Origin: JASSUD01 sp031963415
GTDB lineage: Bacteria > Pseudomonadota > Gammaproteobacteria > Burkholderiales > Burkholderiaceae
NCBI GenBank assembly: GCA_031963415.1
Contig: JASSUI010000001.1
Coordinates: 1,922,001 to 1,986,000 of the forward strand
Length of the DNA: 64,000 nucleotides
Direction of reading: 5' to 3'
Positions within the stretch are counted from its first letter, which is position 1, and every line of letters begins with the position of its first letter. The notes under the pieces are model-generated. The model did not search any database, was not told the origin of the DNA, and was given only the letters and a program-made list of their open reading frames with translations. The position numbers and the translations under genes were made by a program. This document shows, piece by piece, positions 25,588-34,883 of this stretch.

Positions 25588-26376
25588 TTATAGGGGAGCT
25601 GGAGAGTTGGTGGAGATGGTGAGTACTTCGTAGCCCGACTCAGTCACTAACACAGTGTGCTCCCATTGCGCGGAAAGGCTGCGGTCTTGGGTTTTAACGG
25701 TCCATTGATCAGGCATCGTGCGAATTTCACGTCGACCCGCATTGATCATGGGTTCAACGGTAAAAATCATGCCCGCTTTAATTTCGATGCCAATGCCAGG
25801 GCGGCCATAATGCAAGATTTGCGGCTCTTCATGAAACACCTTCCCAATCCCGTGTCCGCAATATTCACGTACAACGCTATAGCCTTGCGCATGTGCATGT
25901 TGCTGAATCGCGTATCCAATATCACCTAAACGAGCACCGGGACGTATTTGATGAATGCCTAACCACATGCATTCATAAGTCGTTTGCACCAATCGTTTAG
26001 CGAGAATTGAACCTTCTCCGACAATAAACATACGACTCGTATCGCCGTAATAACCGTTTTTGATAACGGTTACATCGATGTTCAGAATATCGCCGTTTTT
26101 CAAGGCTTTCTCGCCCGGTATACCGTGGCAAATCACGTCATTGACTGAAATACAAGTTGCCTTGGGATAGGGGGGATAGCCTGGGGGCTGATAGTTGAGC
26201 GGAGCAGGAATAGTTTGCTGCTCATTGAGCATATACATATGACACAAATGATCTAATTCGCCTGTGGTAATGCCTGCAGTGACAAACGGCGTAATGTAAT
26301 CAAGCACTTCGCTGGCGAGACGGCCAGCGATTCTCATTTGTGCAATATCCTGTTCGTTTTTGATAGTAATAGCCAT
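25588..26376 (-). CDS. map: Type I methionine aminopeptidase
   Basis: A 262-residue cytoplasmic metalloenzyme that removes the initiator Met. The metal ligands are in their family contexts: LNIDVTVIKNGYYGDTSR (two Asp), CGHGIGKVFHEEP (His), EPMIN (Glu) and the C-terminal QWEHTVLVTE (Glu). Length and start (MAITIKNEQDIAQMRIAGRLA) are typical. It is divergent from rpsB, the arrangement found in many proteobacteria. Confidence 0.96.
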   Translation of the reverse strand: MAITIKNEQDIAQMRIAGRLASEVLDYITPFVTAGITTGELDHLCHMYMLNEQQTIPAPLNYQPPGYPPYPKATCISVNDVICHGIPGEKALKNGDILNIDVTVIKNGYYGDTSRMFIVGEGSILAKRLVQTTYECMWLGIHQIRPGARLGDIGYAIQQHAHAQGYSVVREYCGHGIGKVFHEEPQILHYGRPGIGIEIKAGMIFTVEPMINAGRREIRTMPDQWTVKTQDRSLSAQWEHTVLVTESGYEVLTISTNSPAPL

Positions 26377-26541
26377 GGTAGGTAAAAGCGGAACTAATAT
26401 ATTAAGTGGCGCATTATCGCATTGTTCGTTTTCTTTTTTATTTAGCCGCCTATGCTTTCCTATTTAGAAGACTCTCTCTGACTGAAGAGGTAGGCTGTCT
26501 GTTCTTGCCTGCGATTTATTCATCGCTCCTTTCAACGTCAA

Positions 26542-26602
26542 TGCTATAATCCGCGCCTCAATACCTAATTTTAGTGGGTATTGAGATAGCCTTAAGCGGC
26601 TA
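26542..26602 (+). promoter_or_regulatory. rpsB promoter (extended -10) and structured leader
   Basis: TGCTATAAT at 26542-26550 is an extended -10 box. Immediately downstream, CTCAATACC (26557-26565) pairs with GGTATTGAG (26577-26585), and ATAGCC pairs with GGCTAT (26585-26602). The hairpins would sit at or near the 5' end of the rpsB-tsf transcript. An S2-responsive leader is known in gamma-proteobacteria; equivalence here is only an inference. Confidence 0.5.
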
Positions 26603-26675
26603 TGAAGTGAATGAAAACGATACGAATCAGCGCATTAAGGGTGTCTGTAAAGGTTCTTTAGCACCTAAATAACTT

Positions 26676-26777
26676 AGGAACCTGTTTAGTCTTCCTGGTG
26701 GTCTTGCGCCGCCGCAGACAGTACAAGACGTACGGCAAGGCGGCGCAAGGGCGCCAGGGAGAGCTCAAACAGGCTCT
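26676..26777. repeat. Family A palindromic intergenic element (A4) in the rpsB leader
   Basis: Ends AGGAACCTGTTTAG and CTCAAACAGGCTCT are complementary except for two positions. The interior has GGTCTTGCGCCGCCGCAGAC facing GGCGGCGCAAGGGCGCC, a long stem. It is the closest relative of 14481-14583 and lies about 50 bases before the rpsB start. Confidence 0.8.
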
Positions 26778-26825
26778 AAACAGATGTCGCGGCTGATTTT
26801 AGGCTTAACCCTTTGGAGTCTTTCC

Positions 26826-27590
26826 ATGTCTGAAGAATTATTTAATATTAAGATTTACGATCTCTTAAAAGATACTGTGCACTTAGGGCACCAAACACGC
26901 TTTGGTAACCCCAAAATGGCTCCTTATCTAGCCACTCAGCACAACAAGATCCACATTATCAATCTTGAAAAAACAGTGCCGATGTTTAAGGAGGCGCTGA
27001 AATATGTACGCCAAATGGCAGCACAGCGCGGCACTATTTTGTTTGTCGGTACTAAACGCCAAGCACGCGATATTATTGCTGAAGAAGCCACTCGAGCAGG
27101 CATGCCTTATGTGAATACCCGTTGGCTAGGCGGCACGCTGACTAACTATCGCACGCTCAAGAAATCCGTAGATAAGCTAAAAGAAATGCAAGCCACTGCT
27201 GCAGCCGGCGAGCTTGATCGCATGAGCAAAAAAGATGCGTTGATGTTTGAGCGCAAAATGCTCAAATTAGAAAAGGCAATTGGCGGCGTGCAAGAGATGC
27301 ATGGTATTCCAGATGTTATTTTTGTGATCGATGCGGGTTACCACAAAATTGCGTTAGCAGAAGCGAGTAAGCTCGGTATTCCTGTGGTCGCAGTGGTTGA
27401 TACGAACCATTCGCCGGAAGGCATTGATTACGTGATCCCAGGCAATGACGATGCGCGTCGCGCGATTAAATTGTATGCACGTAAAATGGCTGATGCGATT
27501 TTGGAGGGCCGTTCACAAGCCGTACAAAATGTTGTGGAAGCGGTGCGTAGCGAAGCAGATGATGAATTTGTCGAGCTAGAAGAGGCTTAA
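26826..27590 (+). CDS. rpsB: 30S ribosomal protein S2
   Basis: A 254-residue protein of the small subunit head. The start ATG at 26826 has GGAG 9 bases upstream; a longer frame from 26784 begins inside the repeat-bearing leader. HLGHQTRFGNPKMAPYL, HIINLEKTV and the IPVVAVVDTNHSP/YVIPGNDDA motifs identify it. The usual Trp in the HQTRxWNPKM signature is replaced by Gly, and the N-terminus (SEELFNIKIYDLL) departs from the usual MREML-type start. It heads the rpsB-tsf-pyrH-frr block. Confidence 0.95.
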   Translation: MSEELFNIKIYDLLKDTVHLGHQTRFGNPKMAPYLATQHNKIHIINLEKTVPMFKEALKYVRQMAAQRGTILFVGTKRQARDIIAEEATRAGMPYVNTRWLGGTLTNYRTLKKSVDKLKEMQATAAAGELDRMSKKDALMFERKMLKLEKAIGGVQEMHGIPDVIFVIDAGYHKIALAEASKLGIPVVAVVDTNHSPEGIDYVIPGNDDARRAIKLYARKMADAILEGRSQAVQNVVEAVRSEADDEFVELEEA

Positions 27591-27630
27591 TTCTATTCAA
27601 CGTCTTAATGGCAATGAATAAAAAATAAAG

Positions 27631-27655
27631 AAGGGGGCTGATAGCCCCTTTTTTT
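27631..27655 (+). terminator. Rho-independent terminator or attenuator after rpsB
   Basis: GGGGCT / AGCCCC stem (27634-27648, loop GAT), extendable by one or two pairs, followed by seven T. It lies 41 bases after the rpsB stop and before tsf, so it should limit read-through into tsf as in the known rpsB-tsf operons. Confidence 0.85.
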
Positions 27656-27775
27656 AAATTATTAGTTAAGTGAAGACTATTAGTCTTAACGAGAGAGCGA
27701 CGCTAGGAATTCATTAAATTTTCGGGCAAGTGTCAGTTTGTCTGGTTACTGGTCCCTGATTGAGAGGAGTAAAAC

Positions 27776-28663
27776 ATGGCGGAAATTACCGCAAAGATGG
27801 TGGCAGAACTGCGCGCAAGAACAGATGCGCCGATGATGGAATGCAAAAAAGCGTTGACTGAAGCGCAAGGTGATTTAGAGCGTGCCGAAGAATTACTACG
27901 CGTCAAATTAGGCAACAAAGCGAGCAAGGCCGCTTCGCGTATTACGGCTGAAGGTATTGTGGTTGCTCATATCAGCGGTGGTAATGGCGCGCTAGTTGAA
28001 GTGAATTGCGAAACTGATTTCGTTGCTCAGAACGATGGTTTGATTGCTTTTGCTAATCAATTGGCCGAATTAGTCGCGACTCAAAATCCAGCCGATGTCG
28101 CTGCGTTGTCAGCGTTGAGTTTAGGTGACGGTACCGTTGACGCAGCACGTCTCGCTTTGATCGGCAAGCTTGGCGAAAACATCACAGTACGCCGCTTTGT
28201 ACGCTATCAAACAGCACATCAACTCGCTACTTATTTGCATGGCAGCCGTATCGGTGTGCTTGTTGAGTATGAAGGTGGCAATGAGCAAGTTGGTAAAGAT
28301 GTAGCCATGCACATTGCTGCAATGAAACCTGCTGCATTGTCAGCCGATGAAGTGCCCGCAGAATTGATTGCTAAAGAGCGCAGCGTAGCTGAGCAAAAAG
28401 CAATTGAGTCAGGTAAGCCCGCTGAAATTGCTGCAAAAATGGTGCAAGGTAGCGTAGATAAGTATCTGAAAGAAGTTTCGTTGCTGAACCAATCTTTCGT
28501 GAAAAACGATAAGCAAACAGTGGCACAGATGCTGCAAGCTGCGCAAGCGTCAGTTAAAGCATTTACGTTATATGTAGTCGGAGAAGGGATAGAGAAGCGT
28601 CAAGATAACTTCGCTGCTGAAGTCGCTGCACAAGTGGCTGCTGCTCAACAGTCTCAAGCATAA
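27776..28663 (+). CDS. tsf: Translation elongation factor Ts
   Basis: A 295-residue guanine nucleotide exchange factor for EF-Tu. The N-terminal module AEITAKMVAELRARTDAPMM is diagnostic, followed by the core motif VEVNCETDFVAQN near residue 78-90. The ribosome site GAGAGGAG precedes the ATG at 7 bases. It follows rpsB across a terminator and lies 10 bases before pyrH. Confidence 0.97.
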   Translation: MAEITAKMVAELRARTDAPMMECKKALTEAQGDLERAEELLRVKLGNKASKAASRITAEGIVVAHISGGNGALVEVNCETDFVAQNDGLIAFANQLAELVATQNPADVAALSALSLGDGTVDAARLALIGKLGENITVRRFVRYQTAHQLATYLHGSRIGVLVEYEGGNEQVGKDVAMHIAAMKPAALSADEVPAELIAKERSVAEQKAIESGKPAEIAAKMVQGSVDKYLKEVSLLNQSFVKNDKQTVAQMLQAAQASVKAFTLYVVGEGIEKRQDNFAAEVAAQVAAAQQSQA

Positions 28664-28673
28664 GCACATCGAT

Positions 28674-29387
28674 ATGCCAGTTATTTATAAACGAGTTTTG
28701 CTTAAACTATCTGGCGAAGCGCTGATGGGCGACGATGCTTTTGGTATTAATCGTTCGACCATCGAGCGCATCGTGACTGATATCGCAGAAGTGGTGCAAT
28801 TGGGGATAGAGCTTGCGATCGTCATTGGTGGCGGCAATATCTTTCGTGGTGTAGCGGGTGGCGCTGCCGGTATGGATCGCGCGACAGCTGACTATATGGG
28901 CATGCTCGCGACGATGATGAATGCGTTAGCGTTGCAAGACGCACTACGTCACGTCGGGATTGAGGCGCGTGTGCAATCTGCGCTGCGAATGGATCAAGTT
29001 GTTGAGCCTTATATTCGGCCGCGTGCAATGCGTCAGTTGGAAGAAGGCAAGGTTGTTATCTTTGCCGCAGGTACGGGTAACCCCTTCTTTACTACTGATA
29101 CGGCAGCCGCGTTACGTGGGGCAGAAATCGGTGCCGAAGTGGTTTTAAAAGCCACGCGTGTAGACGGTATATATTCAGCTGATCCGCATAAAGATCCCAC
29201 TGCGAAACGTTATGAAAAGATCACTTTTGATGAGGCGATGAGCCAAAATTTACAAGTGATGGATGCCACTGCGTTTGCGCTATGTCGTGATCAAAAATTG
29301 CCCATTCGCGTGTTTTCGATTACTAAATCGGGCGCCTTTAAGCGTGTGATGCTTGGGGAAGAAGAGGGAACGCTAGTACATGTTTGA
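28674..29387 (+). CDS. pyrH: UMP kinase
   Basis: A 237-residue amino-acid-kinase-fold enzyme that phosphorylates UMP for pyrimidine nucleotide synthesis. Motifs: LLKLSGEALMG near the N-terminus, IVIGGGNIFRG, ATADYMGMLATMMNALAL and the nucleotide-contact region FAAGTGNPFFTTDTAAALR. It follows tsf by 10 bases and precedes frr, the standard bacterial order. Confidence 0.97.
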   Translation: MPVIYKRVLLKLSGEALMGDDAFGINRSTIERIVTDIAEVVQLGIELAIVIGGGNIFRGVAGGAAGMDRATADYMGMLATMMNALALQDALRHVGIEARVQSALRMDQVVEPYIRPRAMRQLEEGKVVIFAAGTGNPFFTTDTAAALRGAEIGAEVVLKATRVDGIYSADPHKDPTAKRYEKITFDEAMSQNLQVMDATAFALCRDQKLPIRVFSITKSGAFKRVMLGEEEGTLVHV

Positions 29388-29562
29388 TCAAGTATCGGGC
29401 AGTAACATTGAGTGTGAAGCGAAGTATATGCCTGCTACATGACATTTAAAGGAGCGCTGAGTAAAGCGTGAGCAAGCATGCCTTACGGTAGTTGGCATCA
29501 GCTGTTCGCGTTTTATTTGGCGTTTTTTGATTTGAAGCCGGTTATTTGATAGGGAGGTTGGA

Positions 29563-30123
29563 ATGAATTTGACTGAGATGAGAAAAAATTTAGAACAAAA
29601 GATGCAACGGTTGATCGAAGCATTCAAAAGCGACCTTGCTAAGATTCGTACTGGTCGTGCCCATACAGGTCTTTTAGACCATGTGATGGTGGATTATTAC
29701 GGTACCAAAACAGCGATTCCCCAAGTAGCGCGTATAACGCTGCTTGATGCGAATACGATTAGTGTGCAACCTTGGGAAAAGCCACTTATAGCATCAGTTG
29801 AGAAAGCTATTCGTGATGCAGGTTTAGGTTTAAATCCTGCCACTACGGGGGATGTAATCCGGGTGCCGATGCCACTGTTGACCAAAGAGCGTCGTCAAGA
29901 CTTAGTCAAAGTTGTGCATAAAGAAGCTGAGGGCGCAAAAATTAACGTGCGCGGCCTACGGCGGGACGCAAATGATCAGCTAAAAAAATCAGTGAAAGAT
30001 AAAGAAATTTCAGAGGACGATGAGCGCCGGGCACAGGAAGAAGTGCAGAAGCTCACTGACAAGTTCGTCGCTGAAGTCGACAAACTGATGCAGGCCAAAG
30101 AGAGCGAAATTATGACGGTTTAG
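29563..30123 (+). CDS. frr: Ribosome recycling factor
   Basis: A 186-residue factor that splits post-termination ribosomes with EF-G. Family motifs are DLAKIRTGRAHTGLLD near residues 26-41, ISVQPWEK and the C-terminal helix with VRGLRRDANDQLKKSVKDKEISEDDERR. AGGGAGG lies upstream of the ATG. A 175-base spacer without recognisable features separates it from pyrH. Confidence 0.97.
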   Translation: MNLTEMRKNLEQKMQRLIEAFKSDLAKIRTGRAHTGLLDHVMVDYYGTKTAIPQVARITLLDANTISVQPWEKPLIASVEKAIRDAGLGLNPATTGDVIRVPMPLLTKERRQDLVKVVHKEAEGAKINVRGLRRDANDQLKKSVKDKEISEDDERRAQEEVQKLTDKFVAEVDKLMQAKESEIMTV

Positions 30124-30129
30124 TACCTA

Positions 30130-30247
30130 GAAACTGTTTAGGCCTTCCCTAGGTCCTTACGTCGACTTGTCGTACTGTTCGTTGGTTTTTGTTTGCTGCC
30201 TGCGGCAGTGTAAGGGCAGCAGGGAAGGAAGGCTCTAAGCAAGTTTT
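30130..30247. repeat. Family A palindromic intergenic element (A5)
   Basis: Begins GAAACTGTTTAGGCCTTCCC and ends AGGCTCTAAGCAAGTTTT; CCTTCCCT pairs with AGGGAAGG and CTTAC with GTAAG. It fills the frr-uppS spacer. Confidence 0.65.
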
Positions 30248-30328
30248 AAATAAGGTAGTGGTTTAGAATCGCGCGTTGGGTAACTTTCTAGAAAAACAGT
30301 GAATAGGTGCTAAAAAGCCGTTGGCAAA

Positions 30329-31099
30329 ATGATTGAAATCAATTCCCCTAAACGCACAGCTAATATGCCTGAAGTACCGCGGCATATTGCCATCATTATG
30401 GATGGCAATGGCCGTTGGGCAAAGCGGCGCCATTTGCCGCGCGCAACGGGACATACTCGTGGCGTAGAGGCGGTGCGCAAAGTGGTTGAAGCTTGTGCGC
30501 GCCGGGGCGTTTCTTATTTGACATTATTTGCGTTTAGCTCTGAGAATCGACACCGTCCCACTGAAGAAGTCTCATTTCTGATGAAGCTATTTGTCAGTGT
30601 GTTGGAGCGAGAGGTCAATAAGTTGCATGCTAGTGGTATTCGTCTGCATGTTGTGGGTGATTTGACTACGCTCGATGCGCGTATTCAAGAACTGGTGAGC
30701 AATGCCGAAGCTAAAACCGCGCGCAATACACGTCTGACTTTAACCATAGCGGTGAACTATGGTGGTCGTTGGGATATTTTGCAAGCTGCGCGCAAATGCG
30801 CTGAATTAGCTGCGACTAGCGACCTGCCCGTATTTGATGAAGCGGGCTTTGCACAACATTTGGCGCTTGCGTATGCGCCAGATCCTGATTTATTTATTCG
30901 TACCGGCGGTGATCGGCGTATTAGTAATTTCTTACTCTGGCAGCTGGCTTACACGGAGCTTTATTTCACGGATACTTTTTGGCCTGATTTCGATGAGGCA
31001 AATTTAGATCTCGCCATTCTCTCTTATAGTCAGCGTGAACGCCGCTTTGGGCGAACTAGTGAACAACTTGAAGCAGAATCAAATAAAGGCTATCGCTGA
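30329..31099 (+). CDS. uppS: Undecaprenyl diphosphate synthase (cis-prenyltransferase)
   Basis: A 256-residue cytosolic enzyme that extends farnesyl diphosphate to undecaprenyl diphosphate, the lipid carrier for peptidoglycan. The signature HIAIIMDGNGRWAKRR carries the catalytic Asp (D25). FAFSSENRHRP and DLFIRTGGDRRISNFLLWQLAYTELYF near 190-215 complete the family pattern. An alternative ATG at 30365 would remove 12 residues. Downstream, cdsA follows after a repeat-bearing spacer. Confidence 0.95.
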   Translation: MIEINSPKRTANMPEVPRHIAIIMDGNGRWAKRRHLPRATGHTRGVEAVRKVVEACARRGVSYLTLFAFSSENRHRPTEEVSFLMKLFVSVLEREVNKLHASGIRLHVVGDLTTLDARIQELVSNAEAKTARNTRLTLTIAVNYGGRWDILQAARKCAELAATSDLPVFDEAGFAQHLALAYAPDPDLFIRTGGDRRISNFLLWQLAYTELYFTDTFWPDFDEANLDLAILSYSQRERRFGRTSEQLEAESNKGYR

Positions 31100-31200
31100 T
31101 AGTCCTTGGAAACTTGTTCGTATAATTTTAAAAATTCATCAATCAAAAGCAGCGCTTAGTCGAAAAAACTTTGGGATAACCGATTCGTCGCGAGCTTTTT

Positions 31201-31302
31201 AAGGACCAGTTTAGGCTCTCCCTAGCGCCCTCGTGCCTCCTTGTCGCGCTAGTAGTCTGCGGCGGCGCAAGGTCATCAGGAAAACCCTAAATAAGTTCCT
31301 AG
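31201..31302. repeat. Family A palindromic intergenic element (A6)
   Basis: Starts AAGGACCAGTTTAGGCTCTC and ends CCCTAAATAAGTTCCTAG. Internal GTCTGCGGCGGCGCAAGGTC matches the interior of other family A copies. It occupies the uppS-cdsA spacer. Confidence 0.6.
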
Positions 31303-31355
31303 CGCATTTCTATCAATCTTTGCTCAATAAACGCCAATAAGGCGTTATTTCTTTT

Positions 31356-32189
31356 ATGCTAAAAATTCGCGCGGTAACCGCTATTGCATTGCTGACAGTA
31401 TTCTTACTCGCTACTTTTGGCGCGCCTATTCAGGTATTCAGTGCGTTGATTGCTGGTGTGCTCCTACTCGCCGCGTGGGAATGGGCGCGTCTTTTAGGTT
31501 TGCAGCGCATTACTCAGCTTGTTTACGCCGCCTTAGTCGGTGCTGTGTTAGTGGGGAATATGTCAGTTAACAATGTGGGGTCAAGTATCAGTCCGGAGGT
31601 GGCCATTGGCCTGTATAAAGTGGCTGCTATTTTTTGGCTTGGTGTTGTGCCGTTTGTGTTGATACGGCGTCCTTTATTGACTGCTGGAATATGGCGTTGG
31701 TTTTTGTTAACGGTAGGTGTCATGCTTTTTCTTGCGGCGTGGCAAGCGTTATTAGTTGCACGTAGTCATGGCGCTTTTTTTGTCTTATCGCTGCTGTCAA
31801 TTGTCTGGTTAGCTGATAGCGGTGCTTATTTTACTGGTAGACAATTCGGTTCACGTAAGCTTGCGCCATCGATTAGTCCTGGCAAAACCTGGGAAGGTGT
31901 GCTTGGTGGATGGTTGTTAGTGTTACTAGTCGTCATTGGTGTACTTGCTACAAAGGCCCTCTCTCCTAATTTCTTCTTAGCGTATGCAACCCATTTGGGA
32001 ACAGTAGGCACCCTTATAGCAATCACTGGCCTAGTGTTAGTGAGTGTGATGGGGGACTTGTTTGAGTCACTATTGAAGCGTCAAGCCGGTGTAAAAGATT
32101 CGAGTCATTTGTTACCAGGACATGGCGGCGTTCTCGATCGTATTGATGCATTGCTACCAGCTGTGCCATTGGCAATGCTACTTTTTTAA
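31356..32189 (+). CDS. cdsA: Phosphatidate cytidylyltransferase
   Basis: A 277-residue integral membrane enzyme that makes CDP-diacylglycerol from phosphatidate and CTP, the precursor for the pssA/psd pathway found later in the window. Eight or so hydrophobic segments are visible. The signature SPGKTWEGVLGG (about 172-183) and the C-terminal GDLFESLLKRQAGVKDSS followed by LLPGHGGVLDRID are complete. It follows uppS and precedes dxr by 16 bases. Confidence 0.95.
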   Translation: MLKIRAVTAIALLTVFLLATFGAPIQVFSALIAGVLLLAAWEWARLLGLQRITQLVYAALVGAVLVGNMSVNNVGSSISPEVAIGLYKVAAIFWLGVVPFVLIRRPLLTAGIWRWFLLTVGVMLFLAAWQALLVARSHGAFFVLSLLSIVWLADSGAYFTGRQFGSRKLAPSISPGKTWEGVLGGWLLVLLVVIGVLATKALSPNFFLAYATHLGTVGTLIAITGLVLVSVMGDLFESLLKRQAGVKDSSHLLPGHGGVLDRIDALLPAVPLAMLLF

Positions 32190-32205
32190 CTAGTGCCAGA
32201 TTTTT

Positions 32206-33372
32206 ATGCAACAACGTCTCACCTTACTGGGTTCCACTGGCTCAATTGGCGTAAGCACACTTGACGTAGTGGCGCGCCACCCAGGACGTTTTACCGTGTT
32301 TGCGCTCACTGCTCATCAAAATATCGATAAGTTGGCTGAGCAATGTCTACGCTTCGCGCCTGAATATGCAGTTGTAGGCAGTGCTGCTGCCGCAGTTAGC
32401 CTGACAGGAAAGCTGCGCGCAGCCGGTAATCAAACACAGGTTGCATATGGGGAAGCGGCATTAGTCGAAGTGGCGAAGGGCGCTTGTGATGCAGTAGTGG
32501 CAGCGATTGTCGGTGCCGCTGGGCTTATGCCAACACTTGCGGCGGCACGTGCTGGCAAGCGCATTTTGCTTGCAAATAAAGAGGCGTTGGTTATGTCCGG
32601 CGCACTCTTCATGGACGCAGTGCGGCAACATCAGGCAACGCTTTTACCTCTCGATAGTGAGCACAATGCCATTTTCCAATGTTTGGCGGGGAATTCCGTT
32701 GAACGAGGCGGAGTAGATAAGCTTATTTTGACTGCTTCAGGCGGCCCTTTTCGTACGCGTGACGTAGGTTCAATGGTAGATGTGACGCCCGTTGAAGCTT
32801 GCCAACATCCAAACTGGACAATGGGGCGAAAAATTTCGGTGGATTCGGCAACGATGATGAATAAGGGGCTTGAAGTCATCGAAGCGCATTGGTTATTCGC
32901 TATGCCAGCAGAGCGCATTGATGTGGTAATTCATCCGCAAAGCGTGATTCATTCGTTGGTGACTTATCAAGATGGTTCTATGCTCGCGCAGTTGGGTAAA
33001 TCTGATATGCGAGTGCCGATTGCTTATGCGCTTGCTTACCCAGAGCGTATTTCTTCTGGTGTCACTTCGCTTGATTTGACTCAATTAACGAATTTGACTT
33101 TTGAGCGCCCCGATTTCACACGTTTTCCTTGTTTAGGTTTAGCTTTTGAGGCGTTAAAGCAGGGTGGCATAGCGCCTACCGTACTGAATGCTGCCAATGA
33201 GGTAGCCGTGCATGCTTTTCTGCAAGAACGCATTCGTTTTACGGCCATTTCTTCTATTGTGTGTAATGTACTTGAGCGTATTGCGCCTGGTGCGGCGAGC
33301 ACCATTGACGATGTGCTGGCAGTAGATACATTAGCGCGACAATATGCGCTTGCTGAAATTAATATGTTTTAA
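32206..33372 (+). CDS. dxr: 1-deoxy-D-xylulose 5-phosphate reductoisomerase
   Basis: A 388-residue NADPH-dependent enzyme of the MEP isoprenoid pathway. The nucleotide-binding loop LLGSTGSIGVSTLDVV is at residues 5-20. LLANKEALVMSG, LPLDSEHNAIFQ and TASGGPFR give the metal- and substrate-binding regions, and KISVDSATMMNKGLEVIEAHWLF is the central signature. Length is normal. It is closely linked to cdsA and upstream of rseP, the usual order. Confidence 0.97.
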   Translation: MQQRLTLLGSTGSIGVSTLDVVARHPGRFTVFALTAHQNIDKLAEQCLRFAPEYAVVGSAAAAVSLTGKLRAAGNQTQVAYGEAALVEVAKGACDAVVAAIVGAAGLMPTLAAARAGKRILLANKEALVMSGALFMDAVRQHQATLLPLDSEHNAIFQCLAGNSVERGGVDKLILTASGGPFRTRDVGSMVDVTPVEACQHPNWTMGRKISVDSATMMNKGLEVIEAHWLFAMPAERIDVVIHPQSVIHSLVTYQDGSMLAQLGKSDMRVPIAYALAYPERISSGVTSLDLTQLTNLTFERPDFTRFPCLGLAFEALKQGGIAPTVLNAANEVAVHAFLQERIRFTAISSIVCNVLERIAPGAASTIDDVLAVDTLARQYALAEINMF

Positions 33373-33511
33373 AGAGGCTCTGCCAAGTCCTTTGGGCTGC
33401 AGGAGAGTCAACTGAGGCCCATTGGGTTAATTCGTATTGCTTAAGTCGGTATGCCTGATCCTTTGGGCTTTACAGAAGCTTCTTAACCATTTTCCCTGTT
33501 TCTAGATTCGT

Positions 33512-34882
33512 ATGAGTTTTTTAACTGCGTTGTTTTCGTTCATTGTAGTGGCTGGCATTCTTGTGCTTGTGCACGAGTTTGGTCATTACATTGTGGCCCG
33601 TTTGATGGGCGTTAAAGTGCTTAGTTTTTCTATCGGCCTAGGGACACCGGTTTGGTCAAAGCGAACTAAGAGCGGAACCGAATGGCAAATTGCAGCACTG
33701 CCTTTAGGTGGTTATGTGAAGATGCTGGATGAACGCAATACAAAGGAGCCGCTTGCTGCTCATGAATTACCGCATGCGTTTAATCGGCAATCGGTCGGCA
33801 AGCGCTTTGCGATTGTTGCTGCAGGCCCAATCGCTAATTTTCTGTTAGCGATTGGGCTATTCGCAGGTGTGTTTGCTACTGGAATTGATGAGCCTGCAGC
33901 CGTCATTGCTGCACCACATATCAGTACGCCCGCTGAAGAAGCAGGTTTTGTTGGTGGAGAAGTGATTGTAGGAATACGTCCTATAAGTAATGCTCAACCT
34001 AACGCAATGCAATCGATTCGTTCTTGGTCAGAGTTTCGTTGGAAATTAATTGATGCAGCGTTGCATGAAAACTTCATTGTTTTAGTGGCAAAAGAAGGTG
34101 GAAGCATCTACCACTATCCATTGGATTTACGCAGAGCAGCCTGCGCTAGTAACCAGAATTGTATGGAAGCGCTGGGCTTTATGCCCGGTAACGTTACACC
34201 AAGAGTGTCAGATGTAGAAGCCAATAGTCCTGCCGAGCAAGCAGGCTTGCACAAGGGAGACCGAATTCTTGCAGTGGATGGTCAAGCAATGAATGATTTA
34301 CATAGCTGGGTCAGTCATATTAAGACGCATCCGCGTCAAAAGATCATGCTCAAAGTTGAGCGCGAAGGCAAGCTGCTAAATTTAGCTGTATTGCCAGAAA
34401 TGATTAACCAACAGAACGACAATCCGATAGGGCGTATTGGTGCAGTATTTGAAGCGGAGATGAAGTGGGTCAAGGTGCAATACGATCTACTTGAAGCCAT
34501 TGGGCTTAGTATGCGCAAAACGTGGGATATCACAACTTTCTCAGTACGTGCCTTTGCTCACATGGTAACGGGAGAGGTGTCACTCAAGAATTTGGCAGGC
34601 CCTGTTAGCATTGCCGATTATGCAGGCAAGAGTGCTCGCTTGGGGATCGCGAACTTCGTTTCTTTTCTTGCGTTGGTCAGTATTAGCCTCGGGATACTGA
34701 ACTTATTGCCGATCCCGGTGTTGGATGGAGGATATCTGTTATATTATTCAGTCGAAGCAATAACCGGCAGGGCTTTATCTGATTACTGGCAGCTCATTTT
34801 GCAAAGAGTCGGCATACTTTGCATTGTTGTTTTATCAGCGATTGCGCTGTTTAACGATCTGAGCCGGCTAATCCGTTTTTAA
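33512..34882 (+). CDS. rseP: RIP metalloprotease RseP (site-2 protease)
   Basis: A 456-residue inner-membrane zinc protease that cleaves anti-sigma-E and signal peptide remnants inside the membrane. The zinc motif HEFGH is at about residues 22-26 and the second ligand motif in PVLDGGYL near 410. Two PDZ-like regions lie between, the second with GLHKGDRILAVDG near 247-260. Membrane segments are at 5-25, about 98-118, 385-405 and 430-450. It lies immediately upstream of bamA, as in most proteobacteria. Confidence 0.96.
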   Translation: MSFLTALFSFIVVAGILVLVHEFGHYIVARLMGVKVLSFSIGLGTPVWSKRTKSGTEWQIAALPLGGYVKMLDERNTKEPLAAHELPHAFNRQSVGKRFAIVAAGPIANFLLAIGLFAGVFATGIDEPAAVIAAPHISTPAEEAGFVGGEVIVGIRPISNAQPNAMQSIRSWSEFRWKLIDAALHENFIVLVAKEGGSIYHYPLDLRRAACASNQNCMEALGFMPGNVTPRVSDVEANSPAEQAGLHKGDRILAVDGQAMNDLHSWVSHIKTHPRQKIMLKVEREGKLLNLAVLPEMINQQNDNPIGRIGAVFEAEMKWVKVQYDLLEAIGLSMRKTWDITTFSVRAFAHMVTGEVSLKNLAGPVSIADYAGKSARLGIANFVSFLALVSISLGILNLLPIPVLDGGYLLYYSVEAITGRALSDYWQLILQRVGILCIVVLSAIALFNDLSRLIRF

Positions 34883-34883
34883 G

